From positions 2,666,001 through 2,730,000 of the forward strand of contig NZ_CP032702.1 of assembly GCF_007833795.1 (NCBI RefSeq): a stretch of 64,000 bases of DNA, given 5' to 3'. Every line of letters begins with the position of its first letter. Position 1 is the first letter of the stretch. Shown in pieces: positions 19,934-28,709 of this stretch. A program made the position numbers and the translations under genes. The notes under the pieces are model-generated. The model was given only the letters and a program-made list of their open reading frames with translations, had not been told where the DNA came from and ran no database searches. Origin of the DNA: Candidatus Pantoea soli. Lineage in GTDB: Bacteria; Pseudomonadota; Gammaproteobacteria; Enterobacterales; Enterobacteriaceae.

Positions 19934-20542
19934 TTACAGCATCAGGAAGGCGTACCCTTCATTCTGCAGCGAGGCCACGGTGGTGCCGCTGGAAATGGTG
20001 TGGGTGACGCGGGTGTCAATCCAGTCACGCTCCAGCTGGTGAAACGCCACCGACTGATCGCAGATGGTGACTTTAACGCCGGCTTTTTTCAACTCGTCGA
20101 TCAGCTTCAGATTCGGGTTATCGCTGCCGTACGCCTTGCGGAACTGGTCATTGTTCAACGCCGCCGGTACCGCATCACTGTTAATGGACACCACGAAATT
20201 AAGCTGATTGAGCGGCACGCCCGCCGCGTAGTAAAGGTTGGTCACGCGCGCCACGCGCTCCAGCCCGAGGTTAGGCTGATGAATATCGCCTTCGCTACGG
20301 TTGATCTGGAAGACGATCTTATTGCTCAACCCAGGCGTATTCGCCGGGTTATAGTCCGGCGTATTGACGAAATGGATCTTGCCGTAGCCCGCGATTGCCG
20401 GGGTGCTCCAGAAATCTGCCGGTTCGGTTTTCTTCTCTGCAAATTTATCGCTGATTTTATCTGCCAGTTCCGGCAGCTGCAGCACGTTACCCCCTACGAA
20501 GCCCGCCAGTGCAGCGATAACGATATAGGATGCTGGACGCAT
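19934..20542 (-). CDS. Membrane-anchored DsrE-like protein (second of a tandem pair)
   Basis: 202 residues. An N-terminal hydrophobic helix (YIVIAALAGFVGGNVL) acts as an uncleaved anchor or signal, placing the rest in the periplasm. The C-terminal half fits the DsrE/DsrF fold, with the single cysteine of the protein in VTICDQSVAFH and the ending LQNEGYAFLML. DsrE proteins carry persulfide sulfur on such a cysteine; here the partner system is unknown. It lies 27 bases after a close paralogue (shared IVFQ, RSEGDI, PNLGLERVARV, CDQSVAFH, and similar spacing), so the two arose by duplication. GGAGAAGAGAA precedes the ATG. Confidence 0.72.
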   Translation of the reverse strand: MRPASYIVIAALAGFVGGNVLQLPELADKISDKFAEKKTEPADFWSTPAIAGYGKIHFVNTPDYNPANTPGLSNKIVFQINRSEGDIHQPNLGLERVARVTNLYYAAGVPLNQLNFVVSINSDAVPAALNNDQFRKAYGSDNPNLKLIDELKKAGVKVTICDQSVAFHQLERDWIDTRVTHTISSGTTVASLQNEGYAFLML

Positions 20543-20569
20543 TTCTCTTCTCCTTAGCCAAAAACTCGA

Positions 20570-21175
20570 TTACATCTGTAAAAGGGCGTAGCCCTGATTT
20601 TCCAGCGTCGACACGGTGGTCGGGCTGGATAACGCGTGGATAACGGACCGATCAATCCAGCCGTTGGGATAGTGATGGAACGCCACCGACTGATCGCAGA
20701 CCGAGACTTTCACGCCCAGCTTGTTCAGCGCGCCGATCAGCGGCAGGTTGGGATTATCCACCCCATAGAACTGTTTGAAATGGGCATTATCCAGCGTGGC
20801 GGGCGTGGCATCACCGGTCATGGAAACCACAAAGTGCAGCTGGTCAGCCGGTACGCCGGAAGCGATATACAGATTCACCACGCGTGCAACGCGCTCCAGG
20901 CCAAGATTCGGGCGCTTAATATCCCCTTCATTCCTGGTCAGCTGGAAAACCACCTTATTGCTTAATCCCGCAGCCGGTTTAAAGGCGACGTTTTCTTCAT
21001 AATGAATCTTGCCGTATCCCTCGACCGCAGGCGTGGTCCAGAACCCTTCCGGGTCGGCGGGTTCCGATGAAAAATGGCTGACCACGCGCTGATAAATATC
21101 ATCACTTTTCATGACGGCGGCACCCACCACCCCACCCACGATGGCGATCAGGGTGTACGAAACAACAGAACGCAT
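20570..21175 (-). CDS. Membrane-anchored DsrE-like protein (first of a tandem pair)
   Basis: 201 residues, the paralogue of the next gene. N-terminal anchor SYTLIAIVGGVVGAAVM, then a conserved FWTTPAVEGYGKIHY segment and a DsrE-like domain with its only cysteine in VSVCDQSVAFH and the ending LENQGYALLQM. I chose ATG at 21175, preceded by CGGAGAATTGTT; an in-frame ATG 57 bases upstream would add a charged stretch before the anchor. Start of a two-gene operon occupying the region where E. coli has perM. Function not known. Confidence 0.72.
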   Translation of the reverse strand: MRSVVSYTLIAIVGGVVGAAVMKSDDIYQRVVSHFSSEPADPEGFWTTPAVEGYGKIHYEENVAFKPAAGLSNKVVFQLTRNEGDIKRPNLGLERVARVVNLYIASGVPADQLHFVVSMTGDATPATLDNAHFKQFYGVDNPNLPLIGALNKLGVKVSVCDQSVAFHHYPNGWIDRSVIHALSSPTTVSTLENQGYALLQM

Positions 21176-21892
21176 AACAATTCTCCGGCGAATACTGCGC
21201 GTTAATTCACAGTCCGTTTGAATAAAGTGCACTATCTATACCACAGCCCGGCGCTGGCAAAACGCGCCGGCTGGCGCGCGCGCAGGCCTTTCCGCTGGAA
21301 AAACGCGGCGGCGTCCAGCGTATCGAAAAACAAATTTAATGAAGCGCTGGCAGGCAGTGAATTAATCGCTGGTCGCAAAAAAACGGGCGCTGGCAACCAC
21401 AGGAAGCACGAAATAAACGGCGTGATAATCAGCTGGTCAGGTTGTGATTGCCGGCGTGTCTCCTGATAGCTCACTCTTTCCGGCAAAAATAGCGACCAGC
21501 GGTTTTTATAATGCCGTTCGCCGGCAGGTCATTGACGATTGAGAATGCTTATGCTGACGTCCGCTTTTCAGGTGGATCGGGTGGCCTTTTTTCAGAGTAA
21601 ACCTGGAAAAATTCATGCCAGGTTCAATTATTTTGAGCAACTTTACGAATCTTTAATTTCAGAGCCGGCTAAAGCAGCGTCCCTGCGCGTTTGGCCGTTC
21701 AGTTTTTTGCGGCAACTTCTGTCCCTTTCCGGCAAATTAATCGAATGAGTGCCCTTTCACGCCGCAGGCAACAACGGTTTGCATGCGCGCCGCGGCTGGT
21801 TAAGATAGAGCCGCGCTGCGAAAGCCACAGCGTGGCAGAACATTTGCACTGCTTGTCTGTCCAACGACAGGTCACCTTTACAGGATCAAGGC
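21176..21892. other. 717-bp intergenic region upstream of bepA
   Basis: No gene can be supported. Short open frames (84 codons on the minus strand at 21232-21486; 69 on the plus strand at 21539-21748) lack binding sites and family features. A sigma-E-like pair, GCAACTT (21637-21643) and TCAGA (21659-21663) with a 15-base spacer, lies about 230 bases before bepA. Stem-forming segments CGCGGCT / AGCCGCG are present near 21795-21820. E. coli has perM immediately upstream of bepA; no trace of it is visible here. Confidence 0.5.
21637..21663 (+). promoter_or_regulatory. Possible sigma-E promoter for bepA
   Basis: GCAACTT, 15 bases, TCAGA fits the sigma-E pattern GGAACTT-N15/16-TCNRA with one -35 deviation. 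bepA (yfgC) belongs to the sigma-E regulon in E. coli. The distance to the start (about 230 bases) is long, so this is tentative. Confidence 0.3.
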
Positions 21893-23356
21893 ATGTTTAA
21901 CCGGTTGAAAAAAACAGTGCTGGCGGCCGTTCTTCCTGCGCTGCTGTTCACGCCTGCACTCAGCGCGCACGCCGATCTGAGCGATAATCTGCCCGATATG
22001 GGCACCACGGCAGGCTCGACGCTGTCGATTAATCAGGAGCTGCAGATTGGTGATTTCTATGTGCGCCAGCTGCGCGCCAGCGCGCCGCTCATCAACGATC
22101 CGCTGATGAATCAGTACATTAATGCGCTGGGGCAGCGTCTGGTTGCGCATGCCAACTCGGTGCGTACGCCGTTCCACTTCTTCCTTATCCAGAATGACGA
22201 ACTCAACGCCTTTGCCTTTTTTGGTGGCAACGTGGTGCTGCATGCTTCGCTGTTCCGCTATACCGATAATGAAAGCCAGCTGGCTTCGGTGATGGCACAC
22301 GAAATTTCACACGTGACGCAGCGCCATCTGGCGCGCGCCATGGAAGAACAGAAGCGCAGCGCCCCGCTTACCTGGGTGGGCGCGCTGGGTTCCATTCTGC
22401 TGGCGCTGGCCAGCCCGCAGGCGGGCATGGCGGCGCTGACCGGCACGCTGGCCGGCACGCAGCAGGGTATCATCAGCTTTACTCAGGGGAATGAGCAGGA
22501 AGCGGACCGCATTGGCATTCAGGTGCTGCAGCGCGCCGGGTTTGATCCGCAGGCGATGCCGGCCTTCCTGCAAAAGCTGGCGGACCAGAGCCGCTTCTCC
22601 TCAAAGCCGCCGGAGATTCTGCTGACGCACCCGCTGCCGGACAGCCGTCTGGCCGACGCGCGCAACCGCGCCAATCAGATGCGACCGGTGGTGGTGCAGT
22701 CGTCGCAGGACTTTTACATGGCAAAAGTGCGCGTGCTGGGCATGTACGCCACCGGTCGCAATCAGCTGACGGATGACCTGCTGAATGAGTATGCCAAAGG
22801 CAACACGCGCGAACAGCAGGCGGCGCAGTACGGCAAAGCGGTGCAGTTTCTGCAGGCCAAAGATTTCGCCAGCGCAAAACGGATTATCACGCCACTGCTG
22901 GCAAAGCAGCCAGAGAATCCGTGGTTTCTTGATATCATGACCGATATCGATATTGGCCTGAATCAGCCTCAGCAGGCGATTGCTTTACTCAGCGCGGCGA
23001 AAGGCAGCAGCAGCGATCCGGTCCTGCAGCTCAACCTGGCCAACGCCTACGTCGAGGCGAAACAGCCAGCCAGCGCCAGCCGGATCCTTAACCGCTACAC
23101 CTTTGCACACCCGGATGATGTCAACGCGTGGGATTTGCTGGCGCAGGCTTCTGCGGCGCAGGGGCTGCGCGATGAGGAGCTTTCGGCACGCGCTGAAAGC
23201 CTGGCGCTGAACGGACAGCTGGATCAGGCCATTACCACACTCAGCAGCGCCAGCGCCCAGGTGCCGCTTGGTAGCCTGAAACAGGCACGCTACGACGCGC
23301 GCATCGACCAGTTCCGCGAGCTGCAGCGTCGCTTTAAGCAGTATCAGAAAGGCTGA
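21893..23356 (+). CDS. bepA: Beta-barrel assembly-enhancing protease BepA
   Basis: Periplasmic M48 metalloprotease and chaperone that helps assemble LptD and degrades misassembled outer-membrane proteins. 487 residues, the E. coli length. Signal peptide to about residue 27 (ALSAHA), HEISH zinc motif with the third ligand in EQEADRIG, and a C-terminal TPR domain from about residue 310. ATG at 21893 is preceded by AGGATCAAGGC. Followed after 42 bases by yfgD. Confidence 0.97.
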   Translation: MFNRLKKTVLAAVLPALLFTPALSAHADLSDNLPDMGTTAGSTLSINQELQIGDFYVRQLRASAPLINDPLMNQYINALGQRLVAHANSVRTPFHFFLIQNDELNAFAFFGGNVVLHASLFRYTDNESQLASVMAHEISHVTQRHLARAMEEQKRSAPLTWVGALGSILLALASPQAGMAALTGTLAGTQQGIISFTQGNEQEADRIGIQVLQRAGFDPQAMPAFLQKLADQSRFSSKPPEILLTHPLPDSRLADARNRANQMRPVVVQSSQDFYMAKVRVLGMYATGRNQLTDDLLNEYAKGNTREQQAAQYGKAVQFLQAKDFASAKRIITPLLAKQPENPWFLDIMTDIDIGLNQPQQAIALLSAAKGSSSDPVLQLNLANAYVEAKQPASASRILNRYTFAHPDDVNAWDLLAQASAAQGLRDEELSARAESLALNGQLDQAITTLSSASAQVPLGSLKQARYDARIDQFRELQRRFKQYQKG

Positions 23357-23398
23357 TGGCCTGCCTTCACCCCTAACCAAACACAATGGACAACGCGT

Positions 23399-23746
23399 AT
23401 GGTCTGCATTTATCACAATCCACGCTGCAGCAAGAGCCGCGAAACGCTGGCGCTGCTACAGCAGCAGGGGATCACACCCGAGGTGATACGCTATCTGGAA
23501 ACACCGCCGGATGTGCCGACGCTGAAGCGTCTGTTACAGCTGCTGGGCATGCAGAGTGCGCGAGAGCTGATGCGGCAGAAAGAGGAGCCCTATCAGCAGC
23601 TGGCGCTGAACCGCACCGATCTGACAGAAGAGCAGCTGCTGCAGGCGCTGGCGGATTATCCGCAGTTGATCGAGCGGCCGATCGTGGTCAGCGGTGAGCG
23701 CGCGCGCATTGGCCGCCCGCCGGAAGCGGTGCTGGCGATCCTTTAA
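23399..23746 (+). CDS. yfgD: ArsC-family arsenate reductase-like protein YfgD
   Basis: 115 residues. [16 protein letters not shown] holds the catalytic cysteine (C10) with the downstream arginines of the glutaredoxin-coupled ArsC type (ERPIVV and RIGRPPE). No ars operon genes are nearby, so a true arsenate detoxification role is uncertain; the gene is a conserved companion of bepA. The binding site before ATG 23399 is weak. The 3' end overlaps convergent hda by 4 bases. Confidence 0.92.
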   Translation: MVCIYHNPRCSKSRETLALLQQQGITPEVIRYLETPPDVPTLKRLLQLLGMQSARELMRQKEEPYQQLALNRTDLTEEQLLQALADYPQLIERPIVVSGERARIGRPPEAVLAIL

Positions 23747-24444
23747 AGGCCCAGCGCCTCTTTTACAAAGGGAATGGTGAGTTTGCGCTGCGCGCTGATG
23801 GAGGCGCGATCGAGCCGATCCAGCGTGTCAAACAGCGTACGCATTTCACGGTCGAGGCGTTTCAGCAGAAAGCGCCCGACATCCTCCGGCAGCTCAAAAC
23901 CGCGCAGGCCGGCGCGCAGCTGCATCGCCTGCAGCTTGTCCTCATCAGAGAGTGGCTGTAAGCGATAGATCTGCCCCCAGTCAAGGCGCGAAGCCAGATC
24001 CGGCAGCCCCAGGTTAAGCTGGCGCGGCGGACGATCGCCGGTGATCAGCAAACGGGTTTTGCCGATTTCCAGAATGCGGTTGTAGAGATCGAAAATCGCC
24101 ATTTCCCATTCGGCGTCACCGGCAATGCATTCAATATTGTCGATGCAGACCAGCGCCAGATGCTCCATGCCTTCCAGCACGTCCGGCACAAACCACGTGC
24201 GCTTATCCAGCGGAACGTAGCCGACAGCCTCACCGCGCGCCGACATTTCGGCGCAGGCAGCATGCAGCAGATGGCTGCGCCCGCCGCCCTCACGCGACCA
24301 GAAATAGAGATAGCTGCCGTGTTGCTGCGCCAGAGCGCCCTGCAGGGCCGCCAGCAGAGACGGATTTTCCCCCGGCCAGAAACTGGCGAAGGTTTCATCA
24401 TCGGGTAGATAGAGTGGCAGTGAAAGCTGTGCCGGCGTGTTCAG
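23743..24444 (-). CDS. hda: DnaA inactivator Hda (non-ATG start, CTG)
   Basis: AAA+ protein homologous to DnaA domain III that, bound to the beta clamp, stimulates hydrolysis of DnaA-ATP (RIDA). Translating back from the conserved core ([32 protein letters not shown]) the frame stays open through [15 protein letters not shown] to [18 protein letters not shown], whose QLSLPL is the clamp-binding motif. No ATG, GTG or TTG stands before it; CTG at 24444 does, with GAGG 5-6 bases upstream. This gives 233 residues, exactly the E. coli length, and E. coli hda is reported to use CTG too. An ATG-only reading from 24246 would lose the clamp motif. It lies downstream of uraA in the same direction. Confidence 0.95.
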   Translation of the reverse strand: MNTPAQLSLPLYLPDDETFASFWPGENPSLLAALQGALAQQHGSYLYFWSREGGGRSHLLHAACAEMSARGEAVGYVPLDKRTWFVPDVLEGMEHLALVCIDNIECIAGDAEWEMAIFDLYNRILEIGKTRLLITGDRPPRQLNLGLPDLASRLDWGQIYRLQPLSDEDKLQAMQLRAGLRGFELPEDVGRFLLKRLDREMRTLFDTLDRLDRASISAQRKLTIPFVKEALGL

Positions 24445-24537
24445 AAGTACCTCAGCAGATGAGCGGGCAGAAAACCGGGGCAGTTTACCACGATCCTCTG
24501 CCGAGATGAACCGGGCTTCCCTGCCCGCTTCACGCGG

Positions 24538-25821
24538 TTAACCCTGCGTCCGATCTTCGGCGTCCAGCACCACCTCTTCCGGACGTAACAGGTTGATCAC
24601 GCGGAAAATCAGCGCCAGCGCGACACCGACAATGGTCGCCAGCGCCATGCCTTTAAGCTCAGCGGCGCCGATGTGCACTTTCGCGCCGCTGACGCCGATG
24701 ATCAGGATCACCGAGGTGAGGATCAGATTCTGCGCTTTGTTGTAATCAACTTTGGATTCAATCAGCACGCGAATACCGGATGCGCCGATCACCCCATACA
24801 GCAGCAGCGATACGCCGCCCATCACCGGTACCGGGATCGCCTGAATCGCTGCCGCCAGTTTGCCCACGCAGGAGAGCAGAATGGCAAAGATGGCCGCTCC
24901 GCCGATCACCCAGGTGCTGTAGACGCGGGTGATCGCCATGACGCCGATATTTTCGCCGTAGGTGGTATTGGGCGTGGAGCCAAAGAAACCGGAGATCATC
25001 GTCGAGAGGCCATTGGCAAACATCGAACGGTGCAGGCCGGGATCGCGAATCAGATCTTTCTTCACGATATTCGCGGTGACCACCAGGTGCCCGACGTGTT
25101 CGGCAATCACCACCAGCGCGGCAGGCAGAATGGTCAGCATTGCCGCCCACTCAAAGCGCGGCGTGTAGAACGTCGGCAGCGCGAACCACGGCGCGTCTGC
25201 CACCGGCTGCCAGTTCACTATCCCCAGCGCCGAGGAGAGCGCATAGCCCACCAGCACGCCAATCAGAATCGGGATAATGGCGAGAAAACCGCGAAACAGC
25301 ACAGAACCCATTACCGTGACCGCCAGCGTCACCAGCGAAATCAGAATGGTTTTGCTGTCCGGTGTACTGCCTTCCGCCGGCAGCAGGCCAGCCATGTTGG
25401 CCGCCACGCCCGCCAGCTCCAGTCCGATCACCGCCACAATGGCGCCCATCGCCGCTGGCGGGAACATCACGTCAAGCCAGCCGGTGCCCGCCTTTTTCAC
25501 AATCAGCGCCACGATGCAGAACAGCACGCCACACAGAATAAAGCCGCCCAGCGCCATCTCATATCCCAGCGGCAGCAGCAACAGCACCGGTGAAATAAAG
25601 GCAAAGCTTGATCCGAGGTACGCCGGGATTTTGCCTTTACAGATGAACAGATACAGCAAAGTGCCAACGCCGTTGAACAGCAGCACGGTCGCCGGATTAA
25701 TATGGAACAGAATCGGCACCAGCACCGTAGCGCCAAACATGGCGAACAGATGCTGCAGGCTGAGTGGTATGGTTTGCAGGAGTGGCGGTCGCTCGGCGAC
25801 GCCAATGGCTCTTCGTGTCAT
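24538..25821 (-). CDS. uraA: Uracil:proton symporter UraA
   Basis: 427-residue inner-membrane nucleobase transporter (NAT/NCS2) with 14 transmembrane segments. The signature FGSTPNTTYGENIGVMAITRV and the uracil-binding glutamate in AEHVGHLVVT are present. Takes up uracil for conversion to UMP by Upp, encoded upstream. ATG at 25821 matches the E. coli N-terminus MTRRAIGV; the ATG one codon earlier (25824) is equally possible. A terminator-like stem and a second hairpin lie between upp and uraA. Confidence 0.95.
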   Translation of the reverse strand: MTRRAIGVAERPPLLQTIPLSLQHLFAMFGATVLVPILFHINPATVLLFNGVGTLLYLFICKGKIPAYLGSSFAFISPVLLLLPLGYEMALGGFILCGVLFCIVALIVKKAGTGWLDVMFPPAAMGAIVAVIGLELAGVAANMAGLLPAEGSTPDSKTILISLVTLAVTVMGSVLFRGFLAIIPILIGVLVGYALSSALGIVNWQPVADAPWFALPTFYTPRFEWAAMLTILPAALVVIAEHVGHLVVTANIVKKDLIRDPGLHRSMFANGLSTMISGFFGSTPNTTYGENIGVMAITRVYSTWVIGGAAIFAILLSCVGKLAAAIQAIPVPVMGGVSLLLYGVIGASGIRVLIESKVDYNKAQNLILTSVILIIGVSGAKVHIGAAELKGMALATIVGVALALIFRVINLLRPEEVVLDAEDRTQG

Positions 25822-25900
25822 CATTTATCCCCTTCCCTTCGTGCTTCGGGTTAGCGCGGCGCTGACCCAAATGCCCCGGGACGATTGGTTGGTTTTTTGC

Positions 25901-25928
25901 CAAAAAAAAGCCGACTCTCTGGCCGGCT
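25901..25928 (-). terminator. Attenuator-like terminator between upp and uraA
   Basis: On the minus strand the stem AGCCGGC / GTCGGCT (25922-25928 with 25909-25915, one G-U pair) is followed by eight T (25902-25909). It lies about 80 bases before uraA and should reduce read-through from upp. Confidence 0.8.
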
Positions 25929-26018
25929 GTTCAAACAGTATTTTTCACATAGCGCCGAGGCTGCCTTTACGGGCAGGCCGGGCGTAACGGGCGCAGGCAG
26001 TGTGCTCACGGCCAGGGC

Positions 26019-26052
26019 GAAACCGGAACGTACGGCGGTACGTAAGGGTTTC
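26019..26052. repeat. Strong two-part stem-loop in the upp-uraA gap
   Basis: Outer arms GAAACC (26019-26024) and GGTTTC (26047-26052) enclose a perfect inner hairpin ACGTAC-GGCG-GTACGT (26028-26043). Flanking GGGC/GCCC partially extend it. Not followed by a T-run. It could be an mRNA-stability element or a dispersed repeat; only a genome-wide search would tell. Confidence 0.55.
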
Positions 26053-26101
26053 GGGCACCGCCCGCGAACAAAGTGACAAGCCACAGAGCCCGGCGCGGTC
26101 A

Positions 26102-26728
26102 TTACTTGGTACCGAAGATCTTATCGCCCGCGTCGCCGAGTCCGGGAATGATGTATCCCTTTTCGTTCAGACCCTGGTCGATAGAGGCGGTGTACAGCTC
26201 AACATCCGGGTGCGCTTTCTCCAGCGCCGCGATGCCTTCCGGCGCCGCCACCAGCACCAGCACTTTAATGCTGCTGCAGCCGGCTTTTTTCAGCAAATCA
26301 ATGGTGGCTATCATCGAGCCGCCCGTCGCCAGCATCGGATCCACCACCAGTGCCATACGCTCTTCAATGTTGGAAACCAGCTTCTGGAAATAGGGCACCG
26401 GCTCCAGCGTTTCTTCATCACGGTAGACGCCCACCACGCTGATACGCGCGCTGGGTACGTGCTCCAGCACGCCTTCCATCATGCCCAGGCCGGCACGCAG
26501 AATCGGTACCACGGTGATTTTTTTACCTTTGATTTGATCAACGTCAACCGGGCCATTCCAGCCTTCGATGGTCACGCGCTCGGTTTCCAGATCGGCCGTG
26601 GCTTCATACGTCAGCAGGCTGCCGACTTCCGAAGCCAGCTCGCGGAAGCGTTTGGTGCTGATATCATGCTCACGCATCAGGCCCAGTTTATGTTTGACGA
26701 GCGGGTGTCTGACTTCCACGATCTTCAT
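26102..26728 (-). CDS. upp: Uracil phosphoribosyltransferase Upp
   Basis: Converts uracil and PRPP to UMP in pyrimidine salvage. 208 residues, the E. coli length, beginning [16 protein letters not shown]. The PRPP-binding segment [16 protein letters not shown] and the uracil-site ending [11 protein letters not shown] are intact. GGGAGAAT precedes the ATG. Forms an operon with uraA; its initiation region points to UTP-dependent control. Confidence 0.97.
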   Translation of the reverse strand: MKIVEVRHPLVKHKLGLMREHDISTKRFRELASEVGSLLTYEATADLETERVTIEGWNGPVDVDQIKGKKITVVPILRAGLGMMEGVLEHVPSARISVVGVYRDEETLEPVPYFQKLVSNIEERMALVVDPMLATGGSMIATIDLLKKAGCSSIKVLVLVAAPEGIAALEKAHPDVELYTASIDQGLNEKGYIIPGLGDAGDKIFGTK

Positions 26729-26757
26729 TGATTATTCTCCCGGAATTGAGTTGAGCT

Positions 26758-26778
26758 AAAAAAAATCGCGGGATTATA
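26758..26778 (-). promoter_or_regulatory. upp promoter with UTP-sensitive initiation region
   Basis: On the minus strand a perfect -10 TATAAT (26773-26778) is followed at the proper distance by GATTTTTTTTAG, with start site at A or G near 26766-26767. In E. coli the same GATTTTTTTT start of upp causes repetitive UMP addition at high UTP, which lowers upp expression. The -35 is weak. Confidence 0.75.
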
Positions 26779-26891
26779 CCGCCTTTTCGTTGCTGCGCCA
26801 CCGCTGTTTGGTCAAAGGCCGGGCGCAAAACCGCCTGTGGATAAGGATTGGCGAAAAATCACCGCTGTGCAAAGCCAGCATGAGATGGTGC

Positions 26892-26907
26892 TCGCAAACG
26901 TTTGCCT
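26892..26907. promoter_or_regulatory. PurR operator of purMN
   Basis: TCGCAAACGTTTGCCT matches the PurR consensus at 14 of 16 positions, including the whole CGCAAACGTTTGC core. It overlaps the -35 region of a promoter whose -10 is TAGAAT at 26915-26920, in front of purM. Confidence 0.85.
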
Positions 26908-26914
26908 GCGCTGG

Positions 26915-26920
26915 TAGAAT
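26915..26920 (+). promoter_or_regulatory. -10 element of the purMN promoter
   Basis: TAGAAT, 17 bases downstream of the hexamer overlapped by the PurR box and about 50 bases before the purM start. Confidence 0.5.
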
Positions 26921-26969
26921 TGCGGCGCTTAATTTTTGCCACCAATCGCAATCGCGTGGGGATTCCGCA

Positions 26970-28010
26970 GTGACCGACAAAACCTCTCTCAGCTACAAAG
27001 ACGCCGGTGTTGATATTGATGCTGGTAACGATCTGGTTGACCGTATTAAAGGCGTAGTAAAGAAAACCCGCCGCCCGGAAGTGATGGGTGGACTGGGTGG
27101 CTTTGGCGCGCTGTGTGCGCTGCCGCAGAAATATCGCGAGCCTGTGCTGGTCTCCGGAACCGATGGCGTCGGCACCAAGCTGCGTCTGGCGATGGATCTG
27201 AAGCGTCACGACAGCATTGGTATCGATCTGGTCGCGATGTGCGTGAACGATTTGGTGGTACAGGGCGCTGAACCGCTGTTTTTCCTTGATTATTACGCCA
27301 CCGGCAAGCTGGATGTAGACACCGCTTCTGCCGTGATCACCGGCATCGCTGAAGGCTGCCTGCAGTCTGGCTGTGCGCTGGTGGGCGGTGAGACCGCCGA
27401 GATGCCTGGCATGTACCACGGTGACGATTACGACGTCGCCGGTTTCTGTGTGGGCGTGGTTGAGAAATCTGAAATCATTGACGGCAGCAAAGTGCAGGAT
27501 GGCGATGTGCTGATCGCCCTCGGTTCAAGCGGCCCGCACTCCAACGGCTACTCGCTGGTGCGGAAAATCCTTGAAGTCAGCCAGACCGATCCGCAAACCA
27601 AACAGCTGGAAGGCAAACCGCTGGCGGACCACCTGCTGGCGCCGACGCGCATCTACGTTAAAAACATCCTCAGCCTGATCGAACAGGTGGATGTGCACGC
27701 CATTGCTCACCTCACCGGTGGCGGTTTCTGGGAAAACATTCCGCGCGTTCTGCCGGACAACACCCAGGCGGTGCTGGATGAGAAAAGCTGGCAGTGGCCA
27801 GCCGTCTTCAGCTGGCTGCAGCAGGCGGGTAACGTCAGCCGTCATGAAATGTACCGCACCTTTAACTGCGGCGTGGGCATGGTAATTGCGCTGAGCCCGG
27901 CAGAAGCCGATAAAGCCATCCAGCTGATGCGCGATGCCGGCGAACAGGCGTGGAAGATTGGCGTGATCAACGCCTCTGATGCCGAAGAGCGTGTGGTTAT
28001 CAACCCATGA
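26970..28010 (+). CDS. purM: Phosphoribosylformylglycinamidine cyclo-ligase PurM (GTG start)
   Basis: AIR synthetase of de novo purine synthesis, using ATP to close the imidazole ring. 346 residues. Starts [20 protein letters not shown] from GTG at 26970, as in E. coli where the start is also GTG; GGGG lies upstream. Motifs [34 protein letters not shown] and the dimer/active site [15 protein letters not shown] are intact. Upstream in-frame ATG (26790) would run through the PurR box and is rejected. Overlaps purN by 4 bases. Confidence 0.97.
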   Translation: MTDKTSLSYKDAGVDIDAGNDLVDRIKGVVKKTRRPEVMGGLGGFGALCALPQKYREPVLVSGTDGVGTKLRLAMDLKRHDSIGIDLVAMCVNDLVVQGAEPLFFLDYYATGKLDVDTASAVITGIAEGCLQSGCALVGGETAEMPGMYHGDDYDVAGFCVGVVEKSEIIDGSKVQDGDVLIALGSSGPHSNGYSLVRKILEVSQTDPQTKQLEGKPLADHLLAPTRIYVKNILSLIEQVDVHAIAHLTGGGFWENIPRVLPDNTQAVLDEKSWQWPAVFSWLQQAGNVSRHEMYRTFNCGVGMVIALSPAEADKAIQLMRDAGEQAWKIGVINASDAEERVVINP

Positions 28011-28648
28011 AAAAGCTGGTTGTCCTGATCTCCGGCAACGGCAGTAATCTTCAGTCCATCCTCGACGCCTGCGCAAGCGGGCGTATCAACGGTTGCGTGG
28101 CGGCCGTATTCAGCAACAAAGCGACAGCCTATGGCCTGACGCGCGCGCAGCAGGCCAATGTGCCCGCCCACGCGCTGGCTGCCAGTGACTTTCCCGACCG
28201 CGAAGCCTTTGATCGCCAGCTGATGCAGGCGATTGACGCGTACGCGCCAGATCTGGTGGTGCTGGCTGGCTATATGCGTATTCTCAGCAGCGCGTTTGTG
28301 GCGCACTATCACGATCGCCTGCTGAATATCCATCCGTCGCTGCTGCCGAAATATCCCGGCCTGCATACCCATCGTCAGGCGCTGGAAAACGGCGATGCGG
28401 AACACGGCACCTCAGTGCATTTTGTCACGGACGAGCTGGACGGCGGGCCGGTGATTCTGCAGGCGCGCGTGCCGATCTTTGCCGGCGACAGCGAAGGCGA
28501 GGTCACCGCGCGCGTGCAGCATCAGGAGCACCGCCTCTATCCGCTGGTGATCGGCTGGTTTGTTGACGGTCGTCTGGCCATGCGTGAAGGTAAAGCCTGG
28601 CTGGATGGGCAGCCGTTGCCGCCGCAGGGTTACGCGCACGACGCGTAA
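28007..28648 (+). CDS. purN: Phosphoribosylglycinamide formyltransferase PurN
   Basis: Transfers a formyl group from 10-formyl-THF to GAR. 213 residues. GNGSNLQS binds phosphate; the catalytic N-H-D set appears in [18 protein letters not shown] and [12 protein letters not shown]. The ATG overlaps the purM stop (ATGA), so translation is coupled. Confidence 0.97.
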   Translation: MKKLVVLISGNGSNLQSILDACASGRINGCVAAVFSNKATAYGLTRAQQANVPAHALAASDFPDREAFDRQLMQAIDAYAPDLVVLAGYMRILSSAFVAHYHDRLLNIHPSLLPKYPGLHTHRQALENGDAEHGTSVHFVTDELDGGPVILQARVPIFAGDSEGEVTARVQHQEHRLYPLVIGWFVDGRLAMREGKAWLDGQPLPPQGYAHDA

Positions 28649-28665
28649 GCGGCATTATTGTTTCC

Positions 28666-28691
28666 CAGGGCCGCCCACACCGGCGGCCCTG
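28666..28691. terminator. Bidirectional hairpin between convergent purN and pstB
   Basis: Perfect 10-bp stem CAGGGCCGCC / GGCGGCCCTG around CACACC, 17 bases past the purN stop and 18 bases from the pstB stop. T-runs are weak on both sides. Confidence 0.6.
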
Positions 28692-28709
28692 CTCTGCTTG
28701 CTGACCGCC

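Noticed and set aside
21232..21486. 84-codon minus-strand open frame upstream of bepA
   Set aside because: No ribosome-binding site, no family pattern and no neighbour support; treated as non-coding.
21539..21748. 69-codon plus-strand open frame upstream of bepA
   Set aside because: No binding site or recognisable sequence, and it covers the sigma-E-like promoter segment.
24673..25593. 306-codon open frame opposite uraA
   Set aside because: Antisense shadow of a highly conserved transporter; rich in His/Arg/Gln as expected from an opposite-strand reading of GC-rich codons.
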